A stretch of 64,000 nt of DNA from Pseudomonas fluorescens (GTDB lineage Bacteria; Pseudomonadota; Gammaproteobacteria; Pseudomonadales; Pseudomonadaceae): assembly GCF_902498195.1 (NCBI RefSeq), contig NZ_CABVIY010000004.1, positions 682,001 to 746,000 on the forward strand, in the 5' to 3' direction. How positions within the stretch are numbered: position 1 is the stretch's first letter; each line of letters starts with the position of its first letter. A program made the position numbers and the translations under genes. The notes below the pieces were generated by a model. The model was not told where the DNA came from, did no database searches, and saw only the letters and a program-made list of their open reading frames with translations. This document shows positions 30,740 to 38,633 of the stretch, piece after piece.

Positions 30740-32025
30740 TGAGCACCAAGCGCACCTTTATCACTGACGACTATCCCGAGCTGGGCAAGGGCCCGGTGCC
30801 GGTCGAGCCGTATATTTCTCCCGAGTACTACGAGCGGGAGAAAGAACACATCTTCAAGCAGACCTGGCTGGAGGTGGGGCGGGTTGAAGAAATTCCCAAT
30901 GCCGGGGATTACATGGTCAAGGACCTGGCGTGCGCCGATGCATCGATCATTGTGGTGCGCAACAAGCAGGGCCAGATCAATGCCATGCACAACGTCTGCT
31001 CGCACCGGGTCAACCAGATTGCCTACGAGAAGTGCGGCACGACGCGCAAATTCTCGTGCAAGTTCCACGGTTGGGCGTTCGACCTGGATGGCAACCTGAC
31101 CGGCGTGCCGGAAGAAGAGTGCTTCTTTGATCTGGACAAGTCCGCCAATGGCCTGGCGCGAGTGGCGTGTGAAATCTGGCAAGGCTTCATCTTCATCAAC
31201 ATGCAGGTCGAGCCGGCGCAATCGCTTGAGGATTACCTCAAGCCCATGTTCGGTTCGATCGAAGGTTATCCGTTTGAAAAACTGACCTCGGGCTTTTCCT
31301 GGGTCAGCGAAGTGCAGTGCAACTGGAAGCTGGCCCTGGATGCGTTCCAGGAGGCCTACCACGTTGCCTACATTCACGGTCTGTCGATCGCCGATGCGGT
31401 GGAAAAGGACGAGCACGGCGCCATGCCGCCGCTCGGTGCGCTGTGTGGCGAATATCACCGTCGCCTGTCTCTGTCGGGCAACCAGAAGTCGGTCTACGGC
31501 AACCCCAAGGCCATGACCGAAGGCGGCGCGGCCTTCGAGGAAGCGCTGGTCGAGGCCAGCAAGTCCAAGCCGATCTCGGCGGCGGCGTTGCGTGGCGCTG
31601 CGGGTAGCGCCAAATATGATTTTCCCATCGAGGCCTTGCCCGAGGGCATGAACTGGACCAAAAGCCCGAACTGGTTGTTCGACATCAACGTCGTGTTCCC
31701 CGACCTGTACCTGTCGCTGCGCCCCAATTACTTCCAGTGCTACACCTTCCGCCCCACGGCCTACAACCGCACGCGCGTCGAGTGCCGGGTGTTCTATCCG
31801 GAGATGACCACCGCCGGTGGGCGCTTCTTCGTCGAGTACATGAAAGTGGCCTTGCGCGATGTACTGCTCGAAGACATGAGCACGGTGGAACGCACGCAAA
31901 AGGCTGCGGAAACCGGGGCCAAGCGCTTCATGTTCCTTCAGGACAACGAAGTGCTGGTGCGCCATAACTATCACGCTGTCGAGCGCATGCTGGAACGCAA
32001 TGCCGCCCGAGCCGCTGCGGAGTGA
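30739..32025 (+). CDS. Rieske non-heme iron oxygenase, large (alpha) subunit
   Basis: 428 residues from ATG 30739. The Rieske [2Fe-2S] ligands are Cys87-x-His89 (CSHR) and Cys107-x2-His110 (CKFHGW). The mononuclear iron site is N-x5-D-x6-H208-x4-H213 (in NWKLALDAFQEAYHVAYIHG). It resembles ring-hydroxylating oxygenase alpha subunits. Electrons would come from the ferredoxin (34974) and reductase (33165) of the same operon. An NTF2-like protein (34397) could be the small subunit. Substrate unknown. The OprD porin and aromatic-acid MFS genes nearby suggest an aromatic acid. Confidence 0.9.
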   Translation: MSTKRTFITDDYPELGKGPVPVEPYISPEYYEREKEHIFKQTWLEVGRVEEIPNAGDYMVKDLACADASIIVVRNKQGQINAMHNVCSHRVNQIAYEKCGTTRKFSCKFHGWAFDLDGNLTGVPEEECFFDLDKSANGLARVACEIWQGFIFINMQVEPAQSLEDYLKPMFGSIEGYPFEKLTSGFSWVSEVQCNWKLALDAFQEAYHVAYIHGLSIADAVEKDEHGAMPPLGALCGEYHRRLSLSGNQKSVYGNPKAMTEGGAAFEEALVEASKSKPISAAALRGAAGSAKYDFPIEALPEGMNWTKSPNWLFDINVVFPDLYLSLRPNYFQCYTFRPTAYNRTRVECRVFYPEMTTAGGRFFVEYMKVALRDVLLEDMSTVERTQKAAETGAKRFMFLQDNEVLVRHNYHAVERMLERNAARAAAE

Positions 32026-32030
32026 ACACG

Positions 32031-32414
32031 ATGAACATGATTGCAACTTCCCAGGCCGATCACCCGGTGAACCTCCTGTTGCCCGAAGCTTTCCAGGCCT
32101 TGCAGATCTACGTGGGGGTGTGGGCGCTGGCGACAGAGACCGAGCGCAATATCCAGCGCCACCGCCAGTCGATGCCCGCCATCATCGCCTTCAAGGACGC
32201 CATGATGGCGCAGATCGACGAGCTGCTGGCGTTCGTCAATCGCAAGCCCCTGGCTGAGCTCGACGAGGTGGACAGCACCTTGCTCAAGCTGCTGCTCTCA
32301 CTGGCCGAAATCGCCCCCACCGTCGAGTGTTACAACCAACAGGAAGTGGTGTACGGCTTTGACCCGCGTCGCTTCGTTGCCGAAGAAGATTTTTCTCTCA
32401 AGCCTGTGTATTGA
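32031..32414 (+). CDS. Hypothetical protein of the Rieske operon (127 aa)
   Basis: 127 residues from ATG 32031 (GGAG 8 nt before). A GTG at 32022 overlaps the Rieske stop and is an alternative. It is largely helical (VNLLLPEAFQALQIYVGVWA, FKDAMMAQIDELLAFVNR, LLKLLLSLAEIAPTVECYN), with no signal peptide and a single Cys. No family recognised. Its position directly after the oxygenase gene, coupled to it, suggests an accessory or assembly factor. Confidence 0.7.
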   Translation: MNMIATSQADHPVNLLLPEAFQALQIYVGVWALATETERNIQRHRQSMPAIIAFKDAMMAQIDELLAFVNRKPLAELDEVDSTLLKLLLSLAEIAPTVECYNQQEVVYGFDPRRFVAEEDFSLKPVY

Positions 32415-32428
32415 ACGCGGAGGTAAGT

Positions 32429-32845
32429 ATGGCCAAGTGCAGGGTGTTCGGGATCGATGACGGGCTCAAGGAAGTCGTTGCCGACGGGTTGTACATGAAG
32501 CACCTGTTCGGTAAGCAGATCAGTGTGTCGGTGGTGAAATTCGTGGAAAAAGTCGGGCATGACTTGCCTGCCAAGGCCCACCTCCATGGTGAAGAAGCGT
32601 CGTTGCAACTGGTGGGCGAGTGCACGGTTTTTGAAGGTGAGGGCGAGGAGGGCGATGTGGCGGTGCCGATGACCGCGCGCAGCGCCATGATCATTCCCGC
32701 GCAATTGAGTCACTACGGCAGCAATCGTTTTGCCGGCGAAGGCGTGAGCATGCGCCTGAATGTGGTCACGCCGCCACGGCCCGAGTTCGGGCCGGAAGAC
32801 AGCGTGCCGTATTACCCGCTGAAGAATCGGGAGGAGCGCTCGTGA
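32429..32845 (+). CDS. Cupin-domain protein with full metal-site pattern
   Basis: 138 residues from ATG 32429, where a strong GGAGGT lies 5 nt upstream. An earlier in-frame ATG at 32411 has no such site. Single cupin barrel: KAHLHGEEASLQLVGE gives H-x-H-x(2)-E, and IIPAQLSHYGSN the last His, so a three-His/Glu metal site is complete. Such small cupins include dioxygenases, isomerases and sensors. In this operon a ring-cleaving dioxygenase role is possible but unproven. Confidence 0.75.
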   Translation: MAKCRVFGIDDGLKEVVADGLYMKHLFGKQISVSVVKFVEKVGHDLPAKAHLHGEEASLQLVGECTVFEGEGEEGDVAVPMTARSAMIIPAQLSHYGSNRFAGEGVSMRLNVVTPPRPEFGPEDSVPYYPLKNREERS

Positions 32846-33168
32846 ACACTCAACAGTGTCGGGTGACGGCGCCCCTGACGTGCGCCGAAGGCAGTCGTGT
32901 CAGCGGCGATGCCTTCGATCTGCAATTGCGTCCGTTTGTCCAGGGTGAGTCGGTGATGGGCGGCATCAGCGACCTGGGTGAAGAAGTCGGCGCCATCATT
33001 GAGGGCAGCTTCGATGTGTTTGCCGCCGACGAGTGCTACAGCCTGAGTGCCGGCGAGGCGATTGTGATTCCACCGCACGAACCTCGGCGCTGGGTCTGCA
33101 CGTCGGCCAACGGCTTGCTGTACCGCGCCATTGTGCGACTCGGCGCAGTGCAGGAGCTCCAGCCATGA
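32842..33168 (+). CDS. Second small cupin-domain protein
   Basis: 108 residues from the GTG at 32842, which overlaps the previous stop (GTGA) and has GGAGGAG upstream. Cupin core: LGEEVGAIIEGSFDVFAADE and LSAGEAIVIPPHEPRRWVC. The first metal motif lacks the usual HxH, so it may not bind metal and could be regulatory or structural. It is translationally coupled on both sides. Confidence 0.7.
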   Translation: MNTQQCRVTAPLTCAEGSRVSGDAFDLQLRPFVQGESVMGGISDLGEEVGAIIEGSFDVFAADECYSLSAGEAIVIPPHEPRRWVCTSANGLLYRAIVRLGAVQELQP

Positions 33169-34400
33169 GCGCCCGGCGAATCGCGATTGTCGGCGCCGGG
33201 CATGCCGGCGGGCGGGTCGTCCAGCATCTGCTCGGACTGGACGACAGCTGCCGGGTGACGCTGATCGGCGAGGAACCCTATGCGCCGTACGAGCGTCCGG
33301 CTTTGTCCAAGGCGGTGCTGGCGGGCGAGCAGTCGTGGAGCGAGCTGATGCTGGCCACGGACGAGTTCTGGACCGCCCATCCGCGTCTGGAGCGCCTCAC
33401 GGCGCGTGTGGTGGGGCTGGAGCGTGAGCGGCGCGTCTTGCATCTGGATGATGGGCGTCAGGTCGGGTTCGATGAGCTGGTCGTGGCCACGGGCGGGGCG
33501 GCGCGGCCGCTGACGGTGCCAGGCGGGGATTTGCCGGGCCTGCATGTGCTCCGGGGAATCGGCGACTGCGAGAAGCTCGCCACGACCCTGGTCGCGGGGT
33601 CGCGGCTGCTGGTGATCGGCGCCGGCGTGATCGGCATGGAAGTGGCCGCGACAGCCTCTGCCGCCGGGGTCTCGGTGACGGTGCTGGACGTCTCGGACCA
33701 GATCATGCGCCGGTGTCTGCCGGCCCCTGTTTCGCAGTGGTTGGCAGAGCAGCATCAGCAAGTCGGCGTGACATTGAAGTCCCGGGTGGTCGTGCAGTCC
33801 ATTGTTCAGTATGGCGACATTTACCAGGTGCAGGTGCAGGGCTTCGAGGGTGTCAGCGAAATGCTGGAGGCGCAGCAGGTGTTGCTCGCCATCGGCATTG
33901 ATTGTGACACCGGGTTTCTCCAGGAGGCCGGCATCACCTGCCGCAACGGCGTGGTGGTCGATGCGTCTTGCCGCAGTCCCGATGCCCCGTGGTGCTATGC
34001 CGTGGGCGATGTCGCCAATTGCGAAAATGCCTTCTATGGCCGTTTGTTGCGTCAGGAAACCTGGCGCAATGCGGAAAACCAGGCCCTGGCCGTGGCGCAA
34101 CAGATTGCCGGCATTGCGCAGCCCTATGGCGAAATTCCCTGGATGTGGACCGATCAGCTGGGTCACAACATCCAGGTGGTTGGCCTGATCGACGATGCCG
34201 ATGCGCATGTCTGGCGCGGTGATCTGGCCCAGGGCAAGGCCACCCTGGTGCTGCTCAAGGCGCAGCGGGTGGTGGCGGCGGTGATGGTCAATCAAGGCAA
34301 GGAGCGCAAGGCCCTGGAAGCCTTGATCCGTGATCGGCGTCCCGTCGACCTGGCGCTGCTCGGCGACGTGTCGGTGTCCCTGAAGGCGGTGGCGGCATGA
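33165..34400 (+). CDS. Ferredoxin-NAD(P)+ reductase component (FAD pyridine-nucleotide oxidoreductase)
   Basis: 411 residues. The ATG overlaps the cupin stop (ATGA). FAD-binding GxGxxG is in RIAIVGAGHAGGRVVQHL, NAD-binding in LLVIGAGVIGMEVAATAS, and the FAD motif TxxxxYAVGD-like in PWCYAVGDVANCEN. It has the length and order of BphA4/AndAa-type reductases that pass electrons from NADH to a Rieske ferredoxin. It serves the oxygenase at 30739 through the ferredoxin at 34974. Confidence 0.9.
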   Translation: MSARRIAIVGAGHAGGRVVQHLLGLDDSCRVTLIGEEPYAPYERPALSKAVLAGEQSWSELMLATDEFWTAHPRLERLTARVVGLERERRVLHLDDGRQVGFDELVVATGGAARPLTVPGGDLPGLHVLRGIGDCEKLATTLVAGSRLLVIGAGVIGMEVAATASAAGVSVTVLDVSDQIMRRCLPAPVSQWLAEQHQQVGVTLKSRVVVQSIVQYGDIYQVQVQGFEGVSEMLEAQQVLLAIGIDCDTGFLQEAGITCRNGVVVDASCRSPDAPWCYAVGDVANCENAFYGRLLRQETWRNAENQALAVAQQIAGIAQPYGEIPWMWTDQLGHNIQVVGLIDDADAHVWRGDLAQGKATLVLLKAQRVVAAVMVNQGKERKALEALIRDRRPVDLALLGDVSVSLKAVAA

Positions 34401-34969
34401 ACGATCTGTCGCAGCTGGCCGAGCGCCTGCACCAGTTGGAAGCCCGCGAGGCCATCCGCCAGCTCAAGGCCCGTTATGCGGCCCTGGCCGATGCCAAATA
34501 CACCGCCGATTATCGCCGGCAGGAACCCCCGCGTCTGGCGCAATTGGCCAGGGCGCAGGCGGACTGCTTTACCCCGCAGGCGGTCTGGTACGGCGCCGAG
34601 TTCGGCGGTGACCGGGTCGGGCGCGAAGCGCTGGCGCAATGGTTTGAGCAGTCGCCCTGGTGTTTCGCCGCGCATTACTACGTCGGTGCCGAGATTGCGG
34701 TGGACGGCCACCAGGCGCGGGCCGATTGGCGCTTGTGGCAGTTGGCGCTGTGCGCCGACAACGCCGAGGCGGTGTTGCTGATGGCGCGTACCGAGGAAAC
34801 CTATCGCTACATGCCACCGCAAGGCTGGTTGATCGATTCGATGCGCTTTTGTGATGTGCAGGTCACGGCGCTGGGCACCGGCAGCATGCCGCTGGCGCCC
34901 GGGCTTGATGCATTGCGCGCGCGAACTCCTTTTCCGGTGCGCACTGCGCACTCATTGATTGAGCGATAA
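34397..34969 (+). CDS. NTF2/SnoaL-like protein, possible oxygenase small-subunit analogue
   Basis: 190 residues with an ATGA overlap to the reductase gene. It begins LAERLHQLEAREAIRQLKARYAALAD, the first helix of SnoaL_4-type NTF2 folds. Conserved WYGAEFGGDRVGREALAQWF and AHYYVGAEIAVDGHQARADWR follow. Ring-hydroxylating oxygenase beta subunits share this fold, so it could pair with the alpha subunit. Other roles (cyclase or dehydratase) cannot be excluded. Confidence 0.72.
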   Translation: MNDLSQLAERLHQLEAREAIRQLKARYAALADAKYTADYRRQEPPRLAQLARAQADCFTPQAVWYGAEFGGDRVGREALAQWFEQSPWCFAAHYYVGAEIAVDGHQARADWRLWQLALCADNAEAVLLMARTEETYRYMPPQGWLIDSMRFCDVQVTALGTGSMPLAPGLDALRARTPFPVRTAHSLIER

Positions 34970-34973
34970 ATTC

Positions 34974-35342
34974 ATGACGGCATCCCAAGCGTTGATATTT
35001 CCTGAGCAGGCGAACAGTGGGCAATGGATTGCCGTGGGGACCCTGGCTGAATTGTTCGGCCAGGGTGATTGCGCGGGCGTCCAGGTCAGTGGCCGCAAGG
35101 TAGGCCTGTTCAAGGTCGACGACGAGTTGTTCGCCGTCGACGATATTTGCACCCATGGCAATGCGCTGCTCAGCGACGGTGACCTGGACGGCTATGAAAT
35201 CGAATGCCCGTTGCATGCCGGGGCGTTCGACCTGCGCAGTGGCAAGGCGTTGTGCAGCCCATTGCTGAAGAACACCCGGTGTCACCAGGTGAAAGCCGAA
35301 GACGGTTGCGTGTTCGTCCAGCTTGTCACTGTGGAGGCCTGA
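34974..35342 (+). CDS. Rieske [2Fe-2S] ferredoxin component
   Basis: 122 residues from ATG 34974; the upstream TTG at 34959 is less likely. Rieske motif: CTHG (Cys-x-His), then CPLHAGAF (Cys-x2-His), 16 residues apart, as in BphA3/NdoA-type ferredoxins. It shuttles electrons from the reductase to the oxygenase. It is followed by the asparaginase-like gene after 3 bp. Confidence 0.9.
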   Translation: MTASQALIFPEQANSGQWIAVGTLAELFGQGDCAGVQVSGRKVGLFKVDDELFAVDDICTHGNALLSDGDLDGYEIECPLHAGAFDLRSGKALCSPLLKNTRCHQVKAEDGCVFVQLVTVEA

Positions 35343-35345
35343 TCG

Positions 35346-36353
35346 ATGACCACTCAATATCGTCCGAAAGTGGCCATCATCGGCACCGGCGGCACGTTCG
35401 CCATGCAAGCGCGCGACCCGTTCGACTGGGTTGAATACAGTGAAAGTGGCGTGGTCTTGCCGATTGATCACCTGCTTGAGCAATTGGGTGAGGTGGCGCC
35501 CCATATCCAATGCGTGCCCGTGCCGTTCCGGGCATTGGGCAGCACGGCAATCACCCCGGTCGACTGGCTGGAACTGGCGCGCCTGATCGAGCGCACAGCC
35601 AGTGAGCACCCGGATATCGAAGGGTTTGTCATCACCCACGGCACGGCGACAATGGAAGAGACCGCGTACTTCCTCGACCTCGCCCTGGACCTCGACGCCG
35701 GCCTGGTATTGACCGGTGCACAACGCCCGGTCAATACCGCGGGCAGCGATGTCCTGGCCAACTTGCGCGCGGCCCTGGCGGTGGCGACCAGTGCGCAGGC
35801 CAAGGCCTGTGGTGCGTTGCTGGTAATGGACAACAAAGCCTATGCCGCACGCGATGTGAGCAAGAGTTCGAGCTTTGACCTCAATGCCTTCGAGGCCATT
35901 CCCTACGGGCCGCTGGCCCAGGTCGACGCCATGGCCCAGGTGCACTGGCGACGTTGCCTGCCGGCCAACGGCTGGCATGCGCACTTTCATTTCGAAGGGG
36001 TGAGTGACCTGCCCCGGGTGGACATCACCACCTCCTACGCCGGTGCTGACGGCGTGGTCGTCGATGCGCTGGTCGCGGCCGGGAGCCGGGCGATCATCAG
36101 TGCCGGGCTGGCGCCGGGCCGGCCGGCTTCGGGTGAAGTGGCCGCGATCAAGCGGGCCACGGCCAGCGGGGTGATCGTGGTCCAGGCGACTCGGGCCCTG
36201 CGCGGGATCGTCCCGCCCCAGGCGTTCCTGGCGCGTGACGGTGTGCTGGCCGGAGGCGATCTGAGCCCGCACAAGTTGCGCATCCTGCTGATGCTGGCCC
36301 TGACCCGGAACCTGTCGGCGTCGCAGTTGCAGGCTCGCATTCTCGAGGCATGA
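35346..36353 (+). CDS. Asparaginase-family amidohydrolase with altered substrate site
   Basis: 335 residues, the normal length of type II asparaginase. Catalytic nucleophile Thr17 (GTGGTFA), Tyr31, Thr100 (ITHGTATMEET) and Lys173 (RDVSKSSS) are kept. The residue after Thr100, an Asp in asparaginases (THGTDTMEET) that holds the substrate alpha-amino group, is Ala101 here. The enzyme therefore probably hydrolyses an amide lacking an alpha-amino group. It lies 3 bp after the ferredoxin gene, the last gene of the coupled operon. A maleamate-like substrate would fit the maleate-isomerase-like gene downstream (inference). Confidence 0.8.
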   Translation: MTTQYRPKVAIIGTGGTFAMQARDPFDWVEYSESGVVLPIDHLLEQLGEVAPHIQCVPVPFRALGSTAITPVDWLELARLIERTASEHPDIEGFVITHGTATMEETAYFLDLALDLDAGLVLTGAQRPVNTAGSDVLANLRAALAVATSAQAKACGALLVMDNKAYAARDVSKSSSFDLNAFEAIPYGPLAQVDAMAQVHWRRCLPANGWHAHFHFEGVSDLPRVDITTSYAGADGVVVDALVAAGSRAIISAGLAPGRPASGEVAAIKRATASGVIVVQATRALRGIVPPQAFLARDGVLAGGDLSPHKLRILLMLALTRNLSASQLQARILEA

Positions 36354-36514
36354 CGAGCCTGTGCCGCCACGGCACACCATAACAATAACGATTGCTTGAA
36401 GGCGCCTGGTGACGGGCGTCGATGGTTTTCCCTTGCCTGCCGCTTTGTGAATTGATGCGCGCCGTCCGGTGCGCGTCCGGTTGCCGGCCGCCCCGGTTTT
36501 GATCGAGTCTGGAT

Positions 36515-36522
36515 AATAATAA
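36515..36522 (+). promoter_or_regulatory. Hfq/Crc CA motif at the OprD start
   Basis: AATAATAA fits AAnAAnAA and ends on the first base of the ATG (36522). A second AACAATAA lies near 36382. Gap 36354-36521 otherwise shows no gene. Confidence 0.45.
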
Positions 36523-37754
36523 TGAGCCGACCTTGCCTTGCCGCACCTTTGCTGTTTTCCATCGGGACCTCCCTCGCCAACTGCGCGCTGGCGGACTTTG
36601 TCGATGACAGCACGGCCCGTGTGGAACTGCGCAACTTTTACTTGAACCGTGATTTTCGTCAGCACGACGCCCCGCAATCGAAGACGGACGAGTGGGCCCA
36701 GGGCTTTACGGGCCGGCTGGTCTCGGGCTTTACCGAGGGCGCCGTGGGCTTTGGCGTCGATGCGCTGGGGCAAATGGGCGTCAAGCTCGACTCCAGTCCC
36801 GACCGGCGCGGCTCCGGGCTGTTGCCTGCCGGGGACAGCGGGCGGGCCGCCGACAACTACAGCAAGCTGGGGTTGACGGCCAAGGCGCGTACCAGCAAGA
36901 GCGTATTGAGTGTGGGCACCTTGCAGCCGACGTTGCCGGTGGTGATGTACAACGACACGCGCCTGCTGGGCTCGTCGTTTCGCGGGGGGCTGTTGAATTC
37001 GCAGGACATCCAGGGCCTGTCGATCAACGCCGGGCGCCTGACCCAGGCCAGCCTGCGCGATTCGTCCAGTCATGATGACATCGGCTATGGCGCGGCTTCG
37101 AGTGATCACTTCGATTTTGCCGGGGCCAACTATGCGCTGACACCCCAGCTGAACCTGAGTTACTACGGCGCGAACCTGCAGGATATCTATCGGCAGCAAT
37201 TCGCCGGCCTGACGCATCGTTGGTCGCTGGCCGAGGGTCTGGTGATGAAAAGCGACCTTCGTTATTTCGACACCCGTGATGAAGGGCGCAAGCTGGCGGG
37301 AACCATCGATAACCGCAATTTCAACGGAATGATTGGCCTGGAATACAAGGCTCATCGGTTCACCACCGCCTGGCAGTACCTGTCGGGCGACGGTGATTTC
37401 CCGTTCCTCAACGGCGCCGAGCCTTATGTGGCCAACCTGGTGACCTTTAACCTGTTCACCCGGGCGCAGGAAGATTCGTGGCAGCTGCGTTACGACTATG
37501 ACTTCGCCGCCTGGGGAATTCCCGGCCTGAGCTTCATGACCCGCTATGTGGACGGGCGCCACGTCAAGACCGCCACTGTGAATGATGGTCGCGAGTGGGA
37601 GCGCGATACCGACCTGGCCTATGTCGTGCAGGATGGTCCGCTGAAGGGCGTGAGCGTACGCTGGCGCAATGTCACTTTCCGCTCGGGCGACGGGCTGACA
37701 ACCGACGCCGATGAAAATCGTTTGATCGTCGGGTATACCCTGGCGCTCTGGTAG
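36522..37754 (+). CDS. OprD-family outer-membrane porin
   Basis: 410 residues. Signal peptide MSRPCLAAPLLFSIGTSLAN..., then OprD signatures: FVDDSTARVELRNFYLNRDF, WAQGFTGRLVSGFTEGAVGFGVDALG, GTLQPTLPVVMYNDTRLL and the closing aromatic TLALW. OprD/OpdK-type porins admit specific carboxylates or basic amino acids. It lies between the oxygenase operon and the maleate-isomerase-like gene and is likely the entry pore for the substrate. A strong terminator follows. Confidence 0.92.
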   Translation: MSRPCLAAPLLFSIGTSLANCALADFVDDSTARVELRNFYLNRDFRQHDAPQSKTDEWAQGFTGRLVSGFTEGAVGFGVDALGQMGVKLDSSPDRRGSGLLPAGDSGRAADNYSKLGLTAKARTSKSVLSVGTLQPTLPVVMYNDTRLLGSSFRGGLLNSQDIQGLSINAGRLTQASLRDSSSHDDIGYGAASSDHFDFAGANYALTPQLNLSYYGANLQDIYRQQFAGLTHRWSLAEGLVMKSDLRYFDTRDEGRKLAGTIDNRNFNGMIGLEYKAHRFTTAWQYLSGDGDFPFLNGAEPYVANLVTFNLFTRAQEDSWQLRYDYDFAAWGIPGLSFMTRYVDGRHVKTATVNDGREWERDTDLAYVVQDGPLKGVSVRWRNVTFRSGDGLTTDADENRLIVGYTLALW

Positions 37755-37773
37755 TCGGGTTCGGTTGTCACTG

Positions 37774-37808
37774 ACCTCCAGGGGCCTTGTCGGCCCGTGG
37801 AGGTTTTT
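37774..37808 (+). terminator. Intrinsic terminator after the OprD gene
   Basis: ACCTCCAGGGGCC / GGCCCGTGGAGGT stem with a TTGTC loop (one bulge), then a T run. Confidence 0.85.
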
Positions 37809-37853
37809 GTGTTTCAAGCGTGTGTAATTCATCACTCATAGAAGGAAAGACCC

Positions 37854-38579
37854 GTGAACCCAGGTATCGGTACTTTGGCGCGCATAGGCCAACTCTACCC
37901 ATCGGGTGGCCTCTGCGACCATGAACCTCAACTGATGGCCCCCGAGGGGGTGCGCTTCGTCACCACGCGCGTGCCTTTCAAGCAGACTTCCCTGGAAGCC
38001 GATCGCAAGTTTTCCGAGGGCCTGGAAGGCCATGCGCAATTGCTTGCCGATGCCAGTGTCGACCTGCTGGCCATCAACTGCACCGCCGCCACCCTGCTGG
38101 CCGGGCCGCAGGTACTGCGCAAGCGTTTGTTTGACGCCACCGGGCTCGACAGCGTGACCACCATCGAGGCGGTTATCGCCGGTTGCCGTGCTCAGGGCAT
38201 GCGACGCATCGGCTTGCTGACGCCTTATCCGCAGGAAGTGATCGAGGTTGAGCGCGAGTATTTCGCGGGCCTGAGCATCGAGGTGGTCAGTGCGCTGGGT
38301 AAACCCTGCACGACGCCGGTGGAGCAGGGCAGCCTGCCTTCGCAGGCGTGGCTTGAGTTGGCGCAAGGGTTTCGCGGCATGGCGCTGGATGGCGTGCTGA
38401 TCAGCTGTGCCGGGATCCAGGTGGCTGAGGTGCTGGCAACCATCGAAGCGCAGTTGGGCCTGCCAGTGGTCAGCAGTAATCAGGCGCTGGTGTGGATGTG
38501 CTTGCACCAGCTGGGCATCGACCAGCCGGTGGTGGGTTTTGGCTCGTTGTTTTCTAAGGCTTGCGCTGGCCTCGAATAG
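37854..38579 (+). CDS. Asp/Glu racemase superfamily protein, maleate isomerase / arylmalonate decarboxylase-like
   Basis: 241 residues from GTG 37854 (AAGGA upstream). Both catalytic cysteines of the superfamily are present, Cys76 (LLAINCTAAT) and Cys185 (LISCAGIQV). This fits maleate isomerase or racemase chemistry better than arylmalonate decarboxylase, which keeps only the second Cys. Maleate cis-trans isomerase converts maleate to fumarate at the end of nicotinate-type and gentisate-type routes. It sits after the oprD terminator with its own start and may be a separate transcript. Confidence 0.75.
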   Translation: MNPGIGTLARIGQLYPSGGLCDHEPQLMAPEGVRFVTTRVPFKQTSLEADRKFSEGLEGHAQLLADASVDLLAINCTAATLLAGPQVLRKRLFDATGLDSVTTIEAVIAGCRAQGMRRIGLLTPYPQEVIEVEREYFAGLSIEVVSALGKPCTTPVEQGSLPSQAWLELAQGFRGMALDGVLISCAGIQVAEVLATIEAQLGLPVVSSNQALVWMCLHQLGIDQPVVGFGSLFSKACAGLE

Positions 38580-38633
38580 GTCATGAATAAACGACTCACC
38601 AGCGAGCGCAGGCTCGCCGGTGAGTTGCAGCCC

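Noticed and set aside
34863..37835. 990-codon minus-strand ORF across NTF2-like, ferredoxin, asparaginase and OprD genes
   Set aside because: It spans several confidently identified plus-strand genes, has no domain and no ribosome-binding site.
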